Below, in pieces: positions 25,126 through 34,971 of a DNA stretch of 64,000 nt. How positions within the stretch are numbered: the first letter of the stretch is position 1; every line of letters starts with the position of its first letter. The position numbers and the translations under genes were made by a program. Origin of the DNA: Nitrosomonadales bacterium (lineage in GTDB: Bacteria; Pseudomonadota; Gammaproteobacteria; Burkholderiales; Gallionellaceae); contig JANYJE010000066.1 of the NCBI GenBank assembly GCA_025408405.1, positions 1 to 64,000 of the forward strand, written 5' to 3'. The notes under the pieces were generated by a model. The model was not told where the DNA came from and did no database searches. It saw only the letters and a list, made by a program, of their open reading frames with translations.

Positions 25126-25743
25126 ATGTCCATAATGCCGCACATTTACCTCGCTTCGCAAAGTCCGCGCCGCCGCGATCTGTTGAAACAGATCGGCATC
25201 AACTTCCAGATTCTGCTGTTGCGCACCGACCCGCGCCGTATTCCCGATGTCGATGAAACGCCCCTGCCTGCCGAAGCGCCTGCCGATTATGTGCAGCGCA
25301 TCTGCCAGACCAAGGCACGCGCCGCCTGGGATTCCCTGCTGCACCGCAAGCTGCGGCAGTTTCCCGTGCTCAGTGCCGATACCAGCGTAGCGCTGAACCA
25401 GCAAATTATCGGCAAGCCGCGCGATCGCGCCGACGCGGCGGCTACGCTGCGTTTGTTGTCGGGGCGCAAACATCAGGTATTGAGCGCCGTTGCCGTCATT
25501 CAGGGCGAACGCCTGGAGATGCGCCTGTCCACTACCGAGGTCACCTTTGCCGCCCTGAGCGAGGAACGGATCCAGCGCTATCTGCGCAGCGACGAGGCGC
25601 ATGACAAGGCAGGCGCTTATGGCATACAGGGAGTAGCCGGCGCCTTCGTGCAACGACTGGAAGGCAGCTACTCCGGCGTGATGGGCCTGCCCTTGTACGA
25701 GACCACAGAACTATTACATTCTTTTGGATACCCGGCACCATGA
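25126..25743 (+). CDS. maf: Maf-like nucleotide pyrophosphatase
   Basis: House-cleaning NTP pyrophosphatase (dTTP/UTP type judged by overall similarity). About 205 aa. The N-terminal [18 protein letters not shown] loop binds the phosphates, [22 protein letters not shown] is the substrate-binding block, and [31 protein letters not shown] is the C-terminal signature. ATG 25114, 25126 or 25135 could be the start; none has a well-spaced ribosome site. The stop overlaps rng (ATGA). Confidence 0.93.
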   Translation: MSIMPHIYLASQSPRRRDLLKQIGINFQILLLRTDPRRIPDVDETPLPAEAPADYVQRICQTKARAAWDSLLHRKLRQFPVLSADTSVALNQQIIGKPRDRADAAATLRLLSGRKHQVLSAVAVIQGERLEMRLSTTEVTFAALSEERIQRYLRSDEAHDKAGAYGIQGVAGAFVQRLEGSYSGVMGLPLYETTELLHSFGYPAP

Positions 25744-27197
25744 CGAACGATATTCTTATCAATGTAACGCCCCAGGAAACGCGGGTCGCCGTGCTGCAAC
25801 AAGGCATCGTGCAGGATCTGCACATCGAGCGCGGCAGCAACCGTGGCATGGTCAGCAATATGTACGTCGGCCGCGTCAAGCGCGTATTGCCCGGCATGCA
25901 ATCGGCCTTTATCGACATCGGCCAGGAGCGCTGCGCCTTTCTGCATGTCGCCGACATCTGGGCAAATCGCAACCATAACGGCGACGCCGCCAAGCCCATC
26001 GAAAAAGTGCTGTTTGAAGGACAGAGCCTGCTGGTGCAGGTAATCAAGGAGCCGATAGGCACCAAGGGCGCGCGCCTGTCCACCCAGATCAGCATCGCCG
26101 GGCGCCTGCTGGTTTACCTGCCGCAGGAAAGCAATATAGGCGTGTCGCAGCGCATCGAGAATGAAGCCGAGCGCAAGCTGCTGCGCGACAAGCTGCAAAA
26201 CCTGCTGCCAGAGAAACACAGCGGCGGCTACATCATCCGCACCCTGGCCGAAACCGCCAGCGCCAGTGAATTCCAGGCTGACATCGCCTATCTCGACAAA
26301 CTCTGGAGCAGCCTGCAACAACGCGCCAAAGGCCTTTCCAACCCGGTGCTGCTATACCAGGAACTGGATCTCAGCCTGCGCGTGCTGCGTGATTTTGTAA
26401 ACGAGGACACCGCGCGCATTCTGGTGGATTCGCGCGAGACCTTTGAACGCATGAGCTCTTTTGCGCAGGACTACATCGATTCCGCCATTCCCAAGCTGGA
26501 ACATTATCTGGGCCAGCGTCCGCTATTTGACCTGTACGGCGTGGAAGACGAAATCGAAAAGGCGCTGTCGCGCCGCGTCGATCTAAAATCCGGCGGCTAT
26601 CTGATTTTCGACCAGACGGAAGCGCTCACCACGGTGGACGTCAACACCGGCGGCTTTGTCGGCGGGCGTAATTTCGACGACACGATCTTCAAGACCAATC
26701 TGGAAGCTGCCCAGGTCATCGCGCGCCAGTTGCGTTTGCGCAATCTGGGGGGGATCATCATCTGCGACTTTATCGACATGGACACGGCCGAACATCGCAA
26801 TGCGGTGCTGGATGAATTCAAGAAGGCGCTGTCGCTCGATCACACGCGCATTACCGTGAACGGTTTTTCTTCGCTGGGCCTGGTGGAAATGACCCGCAAG
26901 CGCACGCGCGAAAGTCTGGCGCACGTGCTGTGCGAGCCGTGCCCTACCTGCCAGGGGCGCGGCGAGGTGAAAACGGCACAGACCGTGTGCTACCAGATTC
27001 AGCGTGAAATTGTGCGCGAGGCGCGCCAGTTCAATGCGCGCGAATACCGCATCCTGGCTTCCCAGCCTGTCATCGACATGTTCCTGGACGAGGAATCGCA
27101 AAGTCTGGCACAGCTTTCCGTGTTTATCGGCAAGCCGGTTTCCCTGCAGATTGAGACGCTATACAGCCAGGAACAATACGACGTGATCCTGATGTAA
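25740..27197 (+). CDS. rng: Ribonuclease G
   Basis: Endoribonuclease of the RNase E/G family that matures the 5' end of 16S rRNA and cuts mRNAs. 485 aa. An S1 RNA-binding domain at about residues 35-125 (VGRVKRVLPGMQSAFIDIG) is followed by the catalytic DNase-I-like region with TVDVNTGGFVGGRNF (about 300) and the Zn-link CEPCPTCQGRG (about 399). There is no long C-terminal scaffold, so it is RNase G rather than RNase E. The start overlaps the maf stop, a conserved pair. Confidence 0.97.
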   Translation: MTNDILINVTPQETRVAVLQQGIVQDLHIERGSNRGMVSNMYVGRVKRVLPGMQSAFIDIGQERCAFLHVADIWANRNHNGDAAKPIEKVLFEGQSLLVQVIKEPIGTKGARLSTQISIAGRLLVYLPQESNIGVSQRIENEAERKLLRDKLQNLLPEKHSGGYIIRTLAETASASEFQADIAYLDKLWSSLQQRAKGLSNPVLLYQELDLSLRVLRDFVNEDTARILVDSRETFERMSSFAQDYIDSAIPKLEHYLGQRPLFDLYGVEDEIEKALSRRVDLKSGGYLIFDQTEALTTVDVNTGGFVGGRNFDDTIFKTNLEAAQVIARQLRLRNLGGIIICDFIDMDTAEHRNAVLDEFKKALSLDHTRITVNGFSSLGLVEMTRKRTRESLAHVLCEPCPTCQGRGEVKTAQTVCYQIQREIVREARQFNAREYRILASQPVIDMFLDEESQSLAQLSVFIGKPVSLQIETLYSQEQYDVILM

Positions 27198-27401
27198 GCG
27201 CGCCAATCGGAATAAGCGTGAACTGAATTTGCCCAGGCACAAACGCCCAGCCAATAAGCGCGGCCCGGTTGCCTGCCGGCTTGGCTTGGTGCACAATGCA
27301 CTTCCAGTTTCGTGGGGATTTAGCAGCCTCCCCGTCCAAGACGCGCAGCGTCCAAGGCATGCTCCAACAATGGATATTGTATTTATCCAAGCGGAGAACC
27401 C

Positions 27402-28757
27402 ATGAAAAACCACATCCCCCACGCAGATCAACAAGCAGCTCCGGCGCCCGTTACTTTCGCGCAGGCATTCGTCTACTGGCTCAAGCTTGGCTTTATCAGT
27501 TTTGGCGGCCCTGCCGGACAGATAGCCATCATGCATCACGATCTGGTGGAGAAGAAGCGCTGGATTTCCGAGAAGCGTTTTTTGCACGCTCTCAATTACT
27601 GCATGGTGCTGCCGGGGCCAGAGGCGCAGCAGCTCGCCATCTACATCGGCTGGCTGATGCATAGAACCTGGGGCGGCATCGTCGCCGGCACCCTGTTCGT
27701 GTTGCCCTCGCTGTTTATCCTGTCAGGACTGACCTACGTTTATCTGGCCTTTGGTGAAGTCACCTTCGTCAAGGGCATATTCAACGGCATCAAGCCGGCA
27801 GTGGTGGCCATCGTCGTGTTCGCCGCATGGCGCATCGGCACGCGCGCGTTGAAAAACAAGCTGCTATGGAGCATGGCCGCCACATCCTTTATTGCCATCT
27901 TCGCCCTGAAAGTGCCGTTCCCTTACATCGTCCTCGGCGCCGGCATCCTTGGCTTTATCGGCGGCAAGATCGTCCCCGAGAAATTCCAGGTTGGCGGCGG
28001 ACATGGCGCCAGCAACAAGAGTTACGGCCGTGCACTGTTTGATGATGACTCCCCTGCTCCGGCGCACACAAAATTCAGCGCCATGCATCTGCTCAAGCTG
28101 ATAGTCGCATTCCTGGCTCTCTGGGGCGCTGGCATGTTGCTGCTGGGTCATCCGGTATTGCAGGACATGGGGGAGTTCTTCAGCAAAGCCGCGCTGGTCA
28201 CATTCGGTGGTGCTTATGCGGTGTTGCCCTACGTCTATCAGGGCGGCGTCGAGCAGTACCACTGGCTGACAGGCACGCAGATGATAGACGGCCTGGCACT
28301 GGGTGAAACCACTCCCGGGCCGCTGATCATGGTGGTGTCTTTCGTCGGTTTCGTCGGCGCCTGGACCCGGCAAATCTTCGGCCCCGATGCCTTGCTGCTT
28401 GCCGGTTTTGCCGGCGCATGTGTGGCGACCTACTTTACCTTCCTGCCGTCCTTCCTGTTCATCCTGGCCGGTGCACCTCTGGTGGAAGCAACCCACGGCG
28501 ATCTCAAGTTCACCGCGCCGCTCACCGGCATTACTGCCGCAGTGGTGGGCGTGATTCTCAATCTGGCACTGTTCTTCGGCTGGCACGTGCTCTGGCCGAA
28601 AGCGAGCGAGGCAGCACCCTTCGCAGGCAGCTTCGAATGGTTTTACGCGTTGATCTCGGCCGCCGCCTTTATTGCACTATGGAAATTCAAGCAGGACGTC
28701 ATGAGCGTCATCGCCGCCTGCGCCGCTATCGGGCTGATCTACACTTATATCGTTTAA
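27402..28757 (+). CDS. chrA: Chromate transporter, long-chain ChrA
   Basis: Inner-membrane CHR-family protein that exports chromate. 451 aa with two homologous halves of about six transmembrane helices: the first has FGGPAGQIAIMHHDLVEKKRW (about residue 30), the second FGGAYAVLPYVYQG and LGETTPGPLIMVVSFVGF (about 270-315). A GGAG ribosome site precedes the ATG. The gap from rng is 204 bp and holds no gene. The ChrB-like gene follows after 24 bp, making a chromate-resistance pair. Confidence 0.95.
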   Translation: MKNHIPHADQQAAPAPVTFAQAFVYWLKLGFISFGGPAGQIAIMHHDLVEKKRWISEKRFLHALNYCMVLPGPEAQQLAIYIGWLMHRTWGGIVAGTLFVLPSLFILSGLTYVYLAFGEVTFVKGIFNGIKPAVVAIVVFAAWRIGTRALKNKLLWSMAATSFIAIFALKVPFPYIVLGAGILGFIGGKIVPEKFQVGGGHGASNKSYGRALFDDDSPAPAHTKFSAMHLLKLIVAFLALWGAGMLLLGHPVLQDMGEFFSKAALVTFGGAYAVLPYVYQGGVEQYHWLTGTQMIDGLALGETTPGPLIMVVSFVGFVGAWTRQIFGPDALLLAGFAGACVATYFTFLPSFLFILAGAPLVEATHGDLKFTAPLTGITAAVVGVILNLALFFGWHVLWPKASEAAPFAGSFEWFYALISAAAFIALWKFKQDVMSVIAACAAIGLIYTYIV

Positions 28758-28781
28758 CGACATCAACACAGTGAGCAAACC

Positions 28782-29207
28782 ATGAAATGGATCACACGTG
28801 AACGTCCCAAGATTGATCGCATCGCCTGCCCTTGGCTGATAGCCCGGTTCATCGACAAGGAAGCAGAGTTTCTCTATGTGCCCAGTGCTGAAGTGCTGCG
28901 GCTAGCCAGCAAAACAGGAGCCATACCATATGATGTTCCTGGTGCGGAGCTCACCCATGTGGGCGAGCTGTGCAGCTTTGATGCTTTTCTAAAAACATAT
29001 CATTTGGCAGACCCTGCACTGCAGCGTCTGGCTGCTATCGTCAGAGGCGCCGATACTTCGAAGCTGGATCTCACGCCGGAATCTGCCGGGCTTTATGCCA
29101 TATCCTTGGGTTTGTCGCACAGCTATCAGGACGACCATGAGATGCTGAAATATGGCATGGTGATGTATGACGCGCTGTATGCCTGGTGCAACAGCTGCCA
29201 TACCTAG
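28782..29207 (+). CDS. ChrB-like protein (C-terminal domain only)
   Basis: 141 aa matching the chromate-resistance ChrB C-terminal domain: WITRERPKIDRIACPWLIARFIDKEAEFLYV at the N-terminus, FDAFLKTYHL in the middle, HEMLKYGMVMYDALYAWC at the end. Classical ChrB is about 310 aa with an N-terminal regulatory domain, which is absent here. Such short forms often sit beside chrA. A role in chromate response is inferred from the context. Confidence 0.9.
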   Translation: MKWITRERPKIDRIACPWLIARFIDKEAEFLYVPSAEVLRLASKTGAIPYDVPGAELTHVGELCSFDAFLKTYHLADPALQRLAAIVRGADTSKLDLTPESAGLYAISLGLSHSYQDDHEMLKYGMVMYDALYAWCNSCHT

Positions 29208-29249
29208 CGACATCAATCTGCTGCATCTATTTCCGCAACACGCGCCCGC

Positions 29250-30392
29250 TTATTTGCGGTTGCTGCCCGCCACGATTTTGTATTCGAACAAACGGCACTC
29301 CAGCGCGCCGTTAAACAGCGGCGTGCGCCGCGATACGGAGAGGCGGATCGATTTTGGCATTTGCAAATCGGCGGTGAGCAGGTAGGCGTTCCAGCCCTTG
29401 AATTTCTGTTTCAGCACATCGCCCAGTTGTGGATACAGCACGCGCATCTCATCCAGCTCGCCCATGCGTTCGCCGTAAGGCAGGTTGGCCACCAGCACGC
29501 CGTGCTCGGCAGGTGCTGCGATTTCCAGCACGTTGGCCTGCTTGAGTGTCACCGCATCCAGCAGGCCGGCGTTTTCCAGATTGAGGCGCGCGGCCTTCAG
29601 TTCGTCGCCGTACAGGTCGCTGCCGTAGATCGGCAGCGGCGCCACCGGCTTTTGCGCGGCGATGGCCTCCTCGCGCATGGCCTGCCATTTCTCTGCGTTA
29701 AAGGTGTTGAGCTTTTCAAACGCGAAGTGCCGCCCTATTCCCGGCGCGATATTCAGCGACATCTGCGCGGCCTCGATCAGAAAGGTGCCGCTGCCGCACA
29801 TCGGGTCAAGCAGCGGCGTACCGGGCTGCCAGCCGCTCAGCAACAGGATTCCCGCCGCCAGATTTTCGCGCAAGGGAGCGATATTGGTGTACTGGCGCAC
29901 GCCACGCTTGAACAGCGCGTCGCCCGAGGTGTCCACGTACAGCATCATCCAGCTCTCATCCAGAAACGCATGGATGCGGATGTCCGGCGCGTGCGTGTTG
30001 ACGCTGGGACGTTCGCCAGTCACTTCGCGGAATTGGTCGCACACCGCGTCCTTGATTTTCAGCGTGGCGAAATCCAGGCTCTGCAACGGACACTTGACCC
30101 CGGTCATGTTGATTTTGATCGTGCGCGACACATCGAACCACTCGTCCCAGGGCAATGCGCGGGCTATATCGTAGACATGCTGCTCGGTGCTGTAGCGCGC
30201 CTTGGCCACGCGCCACAACACGCGGCTGGCCAAGCGGCTGTGCAGATTGACGCGGTAGCTGAGCGAGCCCGGCCCGCTGAAGTGCACGCCGCCATCGGTC
30301 GCGCTGATGCCCCCGGCGCCGAGAGACTTAAGCTCGTCGCAAAGAGGAGCTTCGAGGCCGCGCGGGCACGGTGCAAAAAATTGTTCACTCAT
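29250..30392 (-). CDS. THUMP-domain class I RNA methyltransferase (RlmL N-terminal-like)
   Basis: 380 aa. An N-terminal ferredoxin-like region and THUMP domain (about residues 1-150) bind RNA; a Rossmann methyltransferase follows, with SAM loop DPMCGSGTFLIEAA (about 195) and the catalytic motif VANLPYGERMGE (about 300). This matches the YpsC / RlmL N-terminal half that makes m2G in 23S rRNA, without the RlmK half. The start overlaps the stop of nothing; the CopD/HemJ-like gene upstream overlaps by four bases, suggesting an operon. Confidence 0.9.
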   Translation of the reverse strand: MSEQFFAPCPRGLEAPLCDELKSLGAGGISATDGGVHFSGPGSLSYRVNLHSRLASRVLWRVAKARYSTEQHVYDIARALPWDEWFDVSRTIKINMTGVKCPLQSLDFATLKIKDAVCDQFREVTGERPSVNTHAPDIRIHAFLDESWMMLYVDTSGDALFKRGVRQYTNIAPLRENLAAGILLLSGWQPGTPLLDPMCGSGTFLIEAAQMSLNIAPGIGRHFAFEKLNTFNAEKWQAMREEAIAAQKPVAPLPIYGSDLYGDELKAARLNLENAGLLDAVTLKQANVLEIAAPAEHGVLVANLPYGERMGELDEMRVLYPQLGDVLKQKFKGWNAYLLTADLQMPKSIRLSVSRRTPLFNGALECRLFEYKIVAGSNRK

Positions 30393-30799
30393 AATGGTTT
30401 TACCGTCACCAGTATCACCACCGCCACCAGCAGCAACACGGGAATTTCATTGAACCAGCGATACCACACGTGACCGTGCGAGTTGCGACCTTGTTTAAAT
30501 TGCGCAAGCAGTTTCCCGCAATAAAAATGATAGACCACGAGAATCACGACCAGCGCTAACTTGATGTGCAGCCACAGGCCCGAGAAGCCGTAGCCCAGCC
30601 ACAGCCAGGTGCCGAACAGCAACGCCAGCGCTGCAATCGGCGTGACGAAGCGATACAGCTTGTGCGCCATCAGCAGCAGGCGCACGCGCTCCGCGTCCTC
30701 CTTGGCCATCGCCAGATTGACGAAGATACGCGGCAGATAGAACAGGCCGGCGAACCAGCTGGTGACGAAGATGATATGAAATGCCTTGATCCACAACAT
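30389..30799 (-). CDS. CopD/HemJ-like membrane protein
   Basis: 136 aa from ATG 30799; the ORF track start adds 27 residues without signal. Four transmembrane helices: about 1-20 (MLWIKAFHIIFVTSWFAGLF), 48-67, 74-94 and 115-133. The conserved His in KAFHIIFVTSWFAGLFYLPR and the HK of LMAHKLYRFVT fit HemJ-type protoporphyrinogen oxidase, which replaces HemG/HemY in many bacteria. A CopD-domain membrane protein is the alternative. Confidence 0.82.
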   Translation of the reverse strand: MLWIKAFHIIFVTSWFAGLFYLPRIFVNLAMAKEDAERVRLLLMAHKLYRFVTPIAALALLFGTWLWLGYGFSGLWLHIKLALVVILVVYHFYCGKLLAQFKQGRNSHGHVWYRWFNEIPVLLLVAVVILVTVKPL

Positions 30800-30925
30800 G
30801 AAGATGTTCCTTGAAGGTGCCTTTAATAAATTCAGAATTCCAAACGCCTTACCTGAGCGGCCTGCCCTTGGCAGATCCACTTGATGAAATTGCCATGCCT
30901 GTGCGCCCGATTTTTTGGCGCTTGT

Positions 30926-31327
30926 TCATTTTACGTTCTGGCCGTGCATTTGCCACCACGTTTTCAGGCCGGGATTAACACGCTCCCACAGAACACCGTG
31001 GTACGACGGACTACGCACTTGCATTCCCACTAGCAGCACCGTAAGCGCCATTGCGACAAGGAACGTTTGGTGCCACGCAGGTACGGTGAAAAGCACTGAA
31101 CCAGACGAGAGCAGCAGGAAGACAGCCGCCCATGACAGTTCGTATCTACGCGCCATTCTTATGACGTTGCAAAACAAGAAAAAGTGCCCGATCACGAAGC
31201 CCATAGCCAGACCGAGTGACAACTCCACCCGGCTTGCCCAGCACGCGCCAATTGTGCCGACCACCAAGACTCCGCAATCCACGGGAGAAAGTCGAAATCC
31301 AGGTTTGAATTCGGCGCTGCGCGGCAT
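30926..31327 (-). CDS. Hypothetical membrane protein
   Basis: 133 aa with four hydrophobic segments (about residues 16-32, 37-57, 64-82 and 86-102). A Trp-rich tail follows (LWERVNPGLKTWWQMHG). No family recognised. The sequence before ATG lacks a Shine-Dalgarno site, so the true start may be downstream. Confidence 0.6.
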   Translation of the reverse strand: MPRSAEFKPGFRLSPVDCGVLVVGTIGACWASRVELSLGLAMGFVIGHFFLFCNVIRMARRYELSWAAVFLLLSSGSVLFTVPAWHQTFLVAMALTVLLVGMQVRSPSYHGVLWERVNPGLKTWWQMHGQNVK

Positions 31328-31347
31328 TTGCAGGAGGTCTAACCATT

Positions 31348-31372
31348 CTTAGACGGGCCACCGGCCCGTCTA
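31348..31372. repeat. Perfect palindrome in an intergenic region
   Basis: TTAGACGGGCC and GGCCCGTCTAA form a perfect 11-bp stem with a 3-nt loop. It is followed by TTAAAAAAAATAAAG. No T run follows on the plus strand; on the minus strand the T run precedes the stem. It could be a repeat or an operator between two minus-strand genes. Confidence 0.6.
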
Positions 31373-31462
31373 ATTAAAAAAAATAAAGCGTAGCTATTTT
31401 TGATACCCGATAGATTCATCAGGAATCGCATTCTAACGTTTGAGCATCCGCGCCAAAAGACT

Positions 31463-31972
31463 TCAGCTTAAACATTTGCGCAGTAATATTTCATCGTGTT
31501 CGGGAGTTACCAAGCCTGGAATCGGGCCAATCTGGCAGAAGCCAAGACTCTGATAAAGATTCAAGGCCTGATGATTGAACGATGAGGCCACAACCCACAG
31601 ATTGTTGGCGACAGCGCGTGCCTCTGCTTCTGCCCAGGCCAACAGCTGTTTGCCGATGCCTTTGCCCCGGTAGTTCGGGAACACACCTAACAATTCGATA
31701 TAAGGGCCGCGCAGCCAGGGGTAGCGCACGCAAATAACACCCACCAGATGGCCGTCGACAGAAACCGCGTAGCGATGCAGTGAAGCATCCTCGCGCAGCA
31801 GATAGCCCGCTAACGCAGCGGCGGAAAAATTCAAACTTAACCACGGCTCAGAAGCTGCAAGCATCCCGGCTACGGCTTGAGCCTGCGCACTCGTCAAAGG
31901 AGTTGATAATTGACAACTGTCCAACTTGACTCGGGTTTTGCCAAATGCTTTTTGCGGTGTATTTATAATCAT
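31463..31972 (-). CDS. GNAT family N-acetyltransferase
   Basis: 169 aa. Acetyl-CoA motif A is LLGVFPNYRGKGIGKQLLAWAEAEA (about residues 100-125, R/QxxGxG/A present as RGKGIG), followed by LNLYQSLGFCQIG, the usual beta5-alpha4 region. Substrate unknown. The start at 31972 gives a 25-residue lead-in (MIINTPQKAFGKTR), possibly too long; no better ATG is present. Confidence 0.88.
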   Translation of the reverse strand: MIINTPQKAFGKTRVKLDSCQLSTPLTSAQAQAVAGMLAASEPWLSLNFSAAALAGYLLREDASLHRYAVSVDGHLVGVICVRYPWLRGPYIELLGVFPNYRGKGIGKQLLAWAEAEARAVANNLWVVASSFNHQALNLYQSLGFCQIGPIPGLVTPEHDEILLRKCLS

Positions 31973-32156
31973 GAATTTCCCTGCCCCGGTCCTGCACCCT
32001 GTTCGCTTGCTGCAATAGCAGAGCCCATCTCGTTACGTCCGCTCTTGGGTGGGCCTGTCCGTCAAGCTGCGCAGCGCATATGCGCCAACACAGAATGAAT
32101 TAACGCTGGCATCTCGCTGCTACATCATCTTCCCGTTCGCAGGCAGAGCACTCTCC

Positions 32157-32942
32157 TTATTTGGAAAGACGCCTGCGGAACAATACCAGCGCAACATAAA
32201 ACCCGGCCAGCGTGTAGGCCACCAGCACCGCGAGGTGCAGCGCCGCATTCTGCGGCACGCTGTTGTTCAGCAGCGGCCGCGCCATATCCACCGCATGGGT
32301 GAGCGGCAACAGTTGCGACACCTGCTGCAACACCAGCGGCAATTGCGCAACCGGGAAAAATACGCCGCATAATACCATCATGGGGGTGATCACCAGGGTG
32401 AAGTAGTACATGAAGAAATCGTAGCTGGGCGCGAGTGCGGTCATGATCAGGCCGACGGCGGCGAAGCACAGCCCCAGCAGCAGCGCGAGCGGAATCACCC
32501 ACAGCGAAAGGAGTGTGTGCGACATCCCCATCAGCCAGATCACCAGCAGCACTGCCACGCCCGCCATCAGGCTCTTGCTGGCGGCCCACAAGATTTCCGA
32601 CAGCACGATGTCGTCCAGCGTCACCGGCGTGTTGAGTATCGCCTCCCACGTGCGCTGCTCGTGCATGCGCGAAAAACCCGAATACAGCGCCTCGAAAGAA
32701 GCGCTGTTCATGGTGCTGTAGCACAACGTGCCCGCCGACAGAAACAGCATGTAGGAAGTGCCGCCCATCTCCGGCAACAGGCTGCCCAGGCCGTAGCCCA
32801 GGCCCAGCATGTAGATCACCGGGTCGGCCAGGTGACCGAGGATGGAGGTGATGGCCACCTTGCGCCACACCAGAAAATGCCGCTTCCAGATCGGCACGAA
32901 GCGCAGGCTGATGCGGGGCAGTGTGTAAAATTGTGTGTTCAT
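32157..32942 (-). CDS. ABC-2 type transporter permease (NodJ-like)
   Basis: Inner-membrane component of an ABC-2 exporter. 261 aa, six transmembrane helices and a short N-terminal leader before TSILGHLADPVIYMLGLGYGLG. HEQRTWEAILNTPVTLDDIVL (about 90) is the conserved cytoplasmic loop of NodJ/ABC-2 permeases. The start overlaps the thioesterase stop by four bases (ATGA), and the ATPase is two genes upstream, so all are co-translated. Confidence 0.92.
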   Translation of the reverse strand: MNTQFYTLPRISLRFVPIWKRHFLVWRKVAITSILGHLADPVIYMLGLGYGLGSLLPEMGGTSYMLFLSAGTLCYSTMNSASFEALYSGFSRMHEQRTWEAILNTPVTLDDIVLSEILWAASKSLMAGVAVLLVIWLMGMSHTLLSLWVIPLALLLGLCFAAVGLIMTALAPSYDFFMYYFTLVITPMMVLCGVFFPVAQLPLVLQQVSQLLPLTHAVDMARPLLNNSVPQNAALHLAVLVAYTLAGFYVALVLFRRRLSK

Positions 32943-33403
32943 TTAAGTTGGTCCTGCTCCACTGCGGCGATCACCTCGGCGGGGCTGATCACCCCGCTGC
33001 GCGATTTCACCGCGCCTTTGGAGGTGCCCTCGGCAATCACGCGCTCTGCATTGCTGAAGGTATGCGTCATGTAAAAATACTTTTTGTCCCAATGCGTCAC
33101 TTCCAGTATCACGTCGTAGCGTTCGAACAGGCCCAGCGCCTTCTTGTATTTGATCGTCTGTTCGGCGATTACCGGAATCCACCCGCGCTTGATCATGGTC
33201 TTCAGCATGCCGCTCCTGATAAACAGGTCCGCGCGGTTGAGATCGCAGATGGTCAGGTAGCGCCCGTTGTTCATATGCAGATTGAGATCCAGATCATTCG
33301 GCAGCACGCGCAATGACAGGTGGCTGGCCGCCACTCCCATCGGCAGCTTGTCCTTGAACAGCGCCAGCAGCGACACGTAGATCAGGCGGAAGATCAGGTT
33401 CAT
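32939..33403 (-). CDS. Hotdog-fold thioesterase (THEM6-like)
   Basis: 154 aa from ATG 33403; the ORF track adds 63 upstream codons that belong to the ATPase frame region. [29 protein letters not shown] (about 33-62) with the D-x-N-x-H-M-N-N signature is the acyl-CoA thioesterase hotdog motif. [12 protein letters not shown] is near the end. A basic hydrophobic N-terminus ([14 protein letters not shown]) may anchor it to the membrane. It lies between the ABC ATPase and permease with 4-bp overlaps on both sides, which suggests work on an acyl compound tied to the exporter. Confidence 0.87.
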   Translation of the reverse strand: MNLIFRLIYVSLLALFKDKLPMGVAASHLSLRVLPNDLDLNLHMNNGRYLTICDLNRADLFIRSGMLKTMIKRGWIPVIAEQTIKYKKALGLFERYDVILEVTHWDKKYFYMTHTFSNAERVIAEGTSKGAVKSRSGVISPAEVIAAVEQDQLK

Positions 33404-34314
33404 TCGCGCATCTCGCGGCCGGTCAGTTTGATGAACACATCCTCGAGATTCGCCGGGCGGTGCAGGTAGCGCAATTCGGCGTGTCCAAGCAGATGCTCCA
33501 GCAGGGGCTGCGCATCGCTCACGTAGCAGAAAGCCGTTTCGCCGCTGACTTCGAAGCGCTGCGCATATTTTGCGGCATGGCTCTGCGCCCACGCGGACAC
33601 GCCCTCGCCGAATACCTCCACCACCTGCGGTTCGATGTGCTGCGAGATCAATCCGCGCGGCGTGTCCTCGGCGATCATGCGCCCCTGGTCAAGGATGGCC
33701 AGGCGGTGGCACAGGCGCTCGGCCTCGTCCATGAAGTGGGTGGTGAGCAGCAGCGTCTTGCCCTGCGCGGTGAGCTCGCGCAGGCGCTGCCAGATCAGGT
33801 GGCGCGCCTGCGGATCGAGGCCGGTGGTCGGTTCGTCCAGAAAGATGATGTCGGGGTCGTTCACCAGCGCGCGCGCAAGCGTCAATCTGCGCTTCATGCC
33901 GCCGGACAGGGTGGGCACCTTGGCGTCGCGTTTGCTGGTGAGGTTGGCGAACTCCAGCAGATGCGGAATGCGCGCCTCGATTTCCGCATCGTGCAGGCCG
34001 AAATAGCGCCCGTATACCAGCAGGTTTTCCGCCACGGTAAAATCCGGATCGAGGTTATCCATCTGCGGCACCACGCCGATGCGCAGCCTGGCCTCGCGCG
34101 CATGGCGCGGCACGGCATGGCCCAGCAGGCTGAGATTGCCCGCATCCGGATCGATCAGGCCCAGCATCAAACGCAAGGTGGTGGTCTTGCCCGCGCCGTT
34201 AGGCCCGAGCAGTCCATAGCATTCACCGCGCCGGATGTTCAGGCTGACGCCGTCCACCACGCGGCTTCCCGCATAGGATTTCTGCAGATTCTCTACCGCG
34301 ATTACCGTGTTCAT
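33400..34314 (-). CDS. ABC transporter ATP-binding protein (NodI/ABC-2 type)
   Basis: 304 aa from ATG 34314 ([16 protein letters not shown]). Walker [11 protein letters not shown] (about 42), signature [15 protein letters not shown] (about 140), Walker [14 protein letters not shown] and the H-loop [13 protein letters not shown] are complete. It is the partner of the permease at 32157. The start overlaps the stop of the alpha/beta hydrolase by four bases. Confidence 0.94.
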   Translation of the reverse strand: MNTVIAVENLQKSYAGSRVVDGVSLNIRRGECYGLLGPNGAGKTTTLRLMLGLIDPDAGNLSLLGHAVPRHAREARLRIGVVPQMDNLDPDFTVAENLLVYGRYFGLHDAEIEARIPHLLEFANLTSKRDAKVPTLSGGMKRRLTLARALVNDPDIIFLDEPTTGLDPQARHLIWQRLRELTAQGKTLLLTTHFMDEAERLCHRLAILDQGRMIAEDTPRGLISQHIEPQVVEVFGEGVSAWAQSHAAKYAQRFEVSGETAFCYVSDAQPLLEHLLGHAELRYLHRPANLEDVFIKLTGREMRE

Positions 34315-34937
34315 AGCGCCTGACCGTTGAAGTGCCGGGTCACGATTTCCTTGATCTGATGCAAGCGCCCGTGAAAATAATGCTCGGCTTCGGGCAGCAC
34401 CACGACCGGCAATTGCTGCGGGCGCGCCCACTCCAGCAGGTCGGCGAGCGCCACCACCTCATCGCGCTCGCCGTGCAGCACCAGGGTATTGGCAGCCACC
34501 TGCGGCATGGCAAAGCGCCCCACTGCGGGCGCGATCAGCACCAGCCGGCTTGGCGTATGCGCATGCGCATGCAGCTTTTCGGCTACGCGCGCCTGCACGT
34601 AGCCGCCGAAAGAAAAACCCGCCAGTATCAGCGGCAGATTACCGAACTCCTGCTGCGCGTAATGCGTCACGGCCAGTGCGTCGTCGACCTCGCCGCGGCC
34701 TTCATCATAGACGCCGCTGCTTTCCCCCACGCCGCGAAAGTTGAAGCGCAAGGCGATAAAACCCAGTTCGGCAAAGGTCTTGGCCAGCGTCGTGACAATT
34801 TTGTTGTCCATGCTGCCGCCCATGACGGGCAGGGGATGTGCCACCACCGCAATGGCGCGCGGCTCGGTCTCCGGCATGTGCGCCACGCCGTGCAGCACGC
34901 CCGAGGGCGCGGGAATGGAAAATTTGTGCAGTCCCAT
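34311..34937 (-). CDS. Alpha/beta hydrolase
   Basis: 208 aa. The nucleophile elbow [12 protein letters not shown] (Ser about 109), an oxyanion-like [15 protein letters not shown] (about 34), the acidic residue in [11 protein letters not shown] (about 155) and the catalytic His in AEHYFHGRL form a dienelactone-hydrolase-like triad. First gene of the four-gene overlapping set. Substrate unknown; with a thioesterase and an ABC exporter nearby, an ester or acyl substrate is a reasonable guess. Confidence 0.88.
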   Translation of the reverse strand: MGLHKFSIPAPSGVLHGVAHMPETEPRAIAVVAHPLPVMGGSMDNKIVTTLAKTFAELGFIALRFNFRGVGESSGVYDEGRGEVDDALAVTHYAQQEFGNLPLILAGFSFGGYVQARVAEKLHAHAHTPSRLVLIAPAVGRFAMPQVAANTLVLHGERDEVVALADLLEWARPQQLPVVVLPEAEHYFHGRLHQIKEIVTRHFNGQAL

Positions 34938-34971
34938 TATTCGGGTTTTCCCGATATCAGATTTGCGGGCA

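Noticed and set aside
31433-31450. attC-like TTCTAACGTTTGAGC near the GNAT gene
   Set aside because: No matching R' box or palindromic centre; outside the array.
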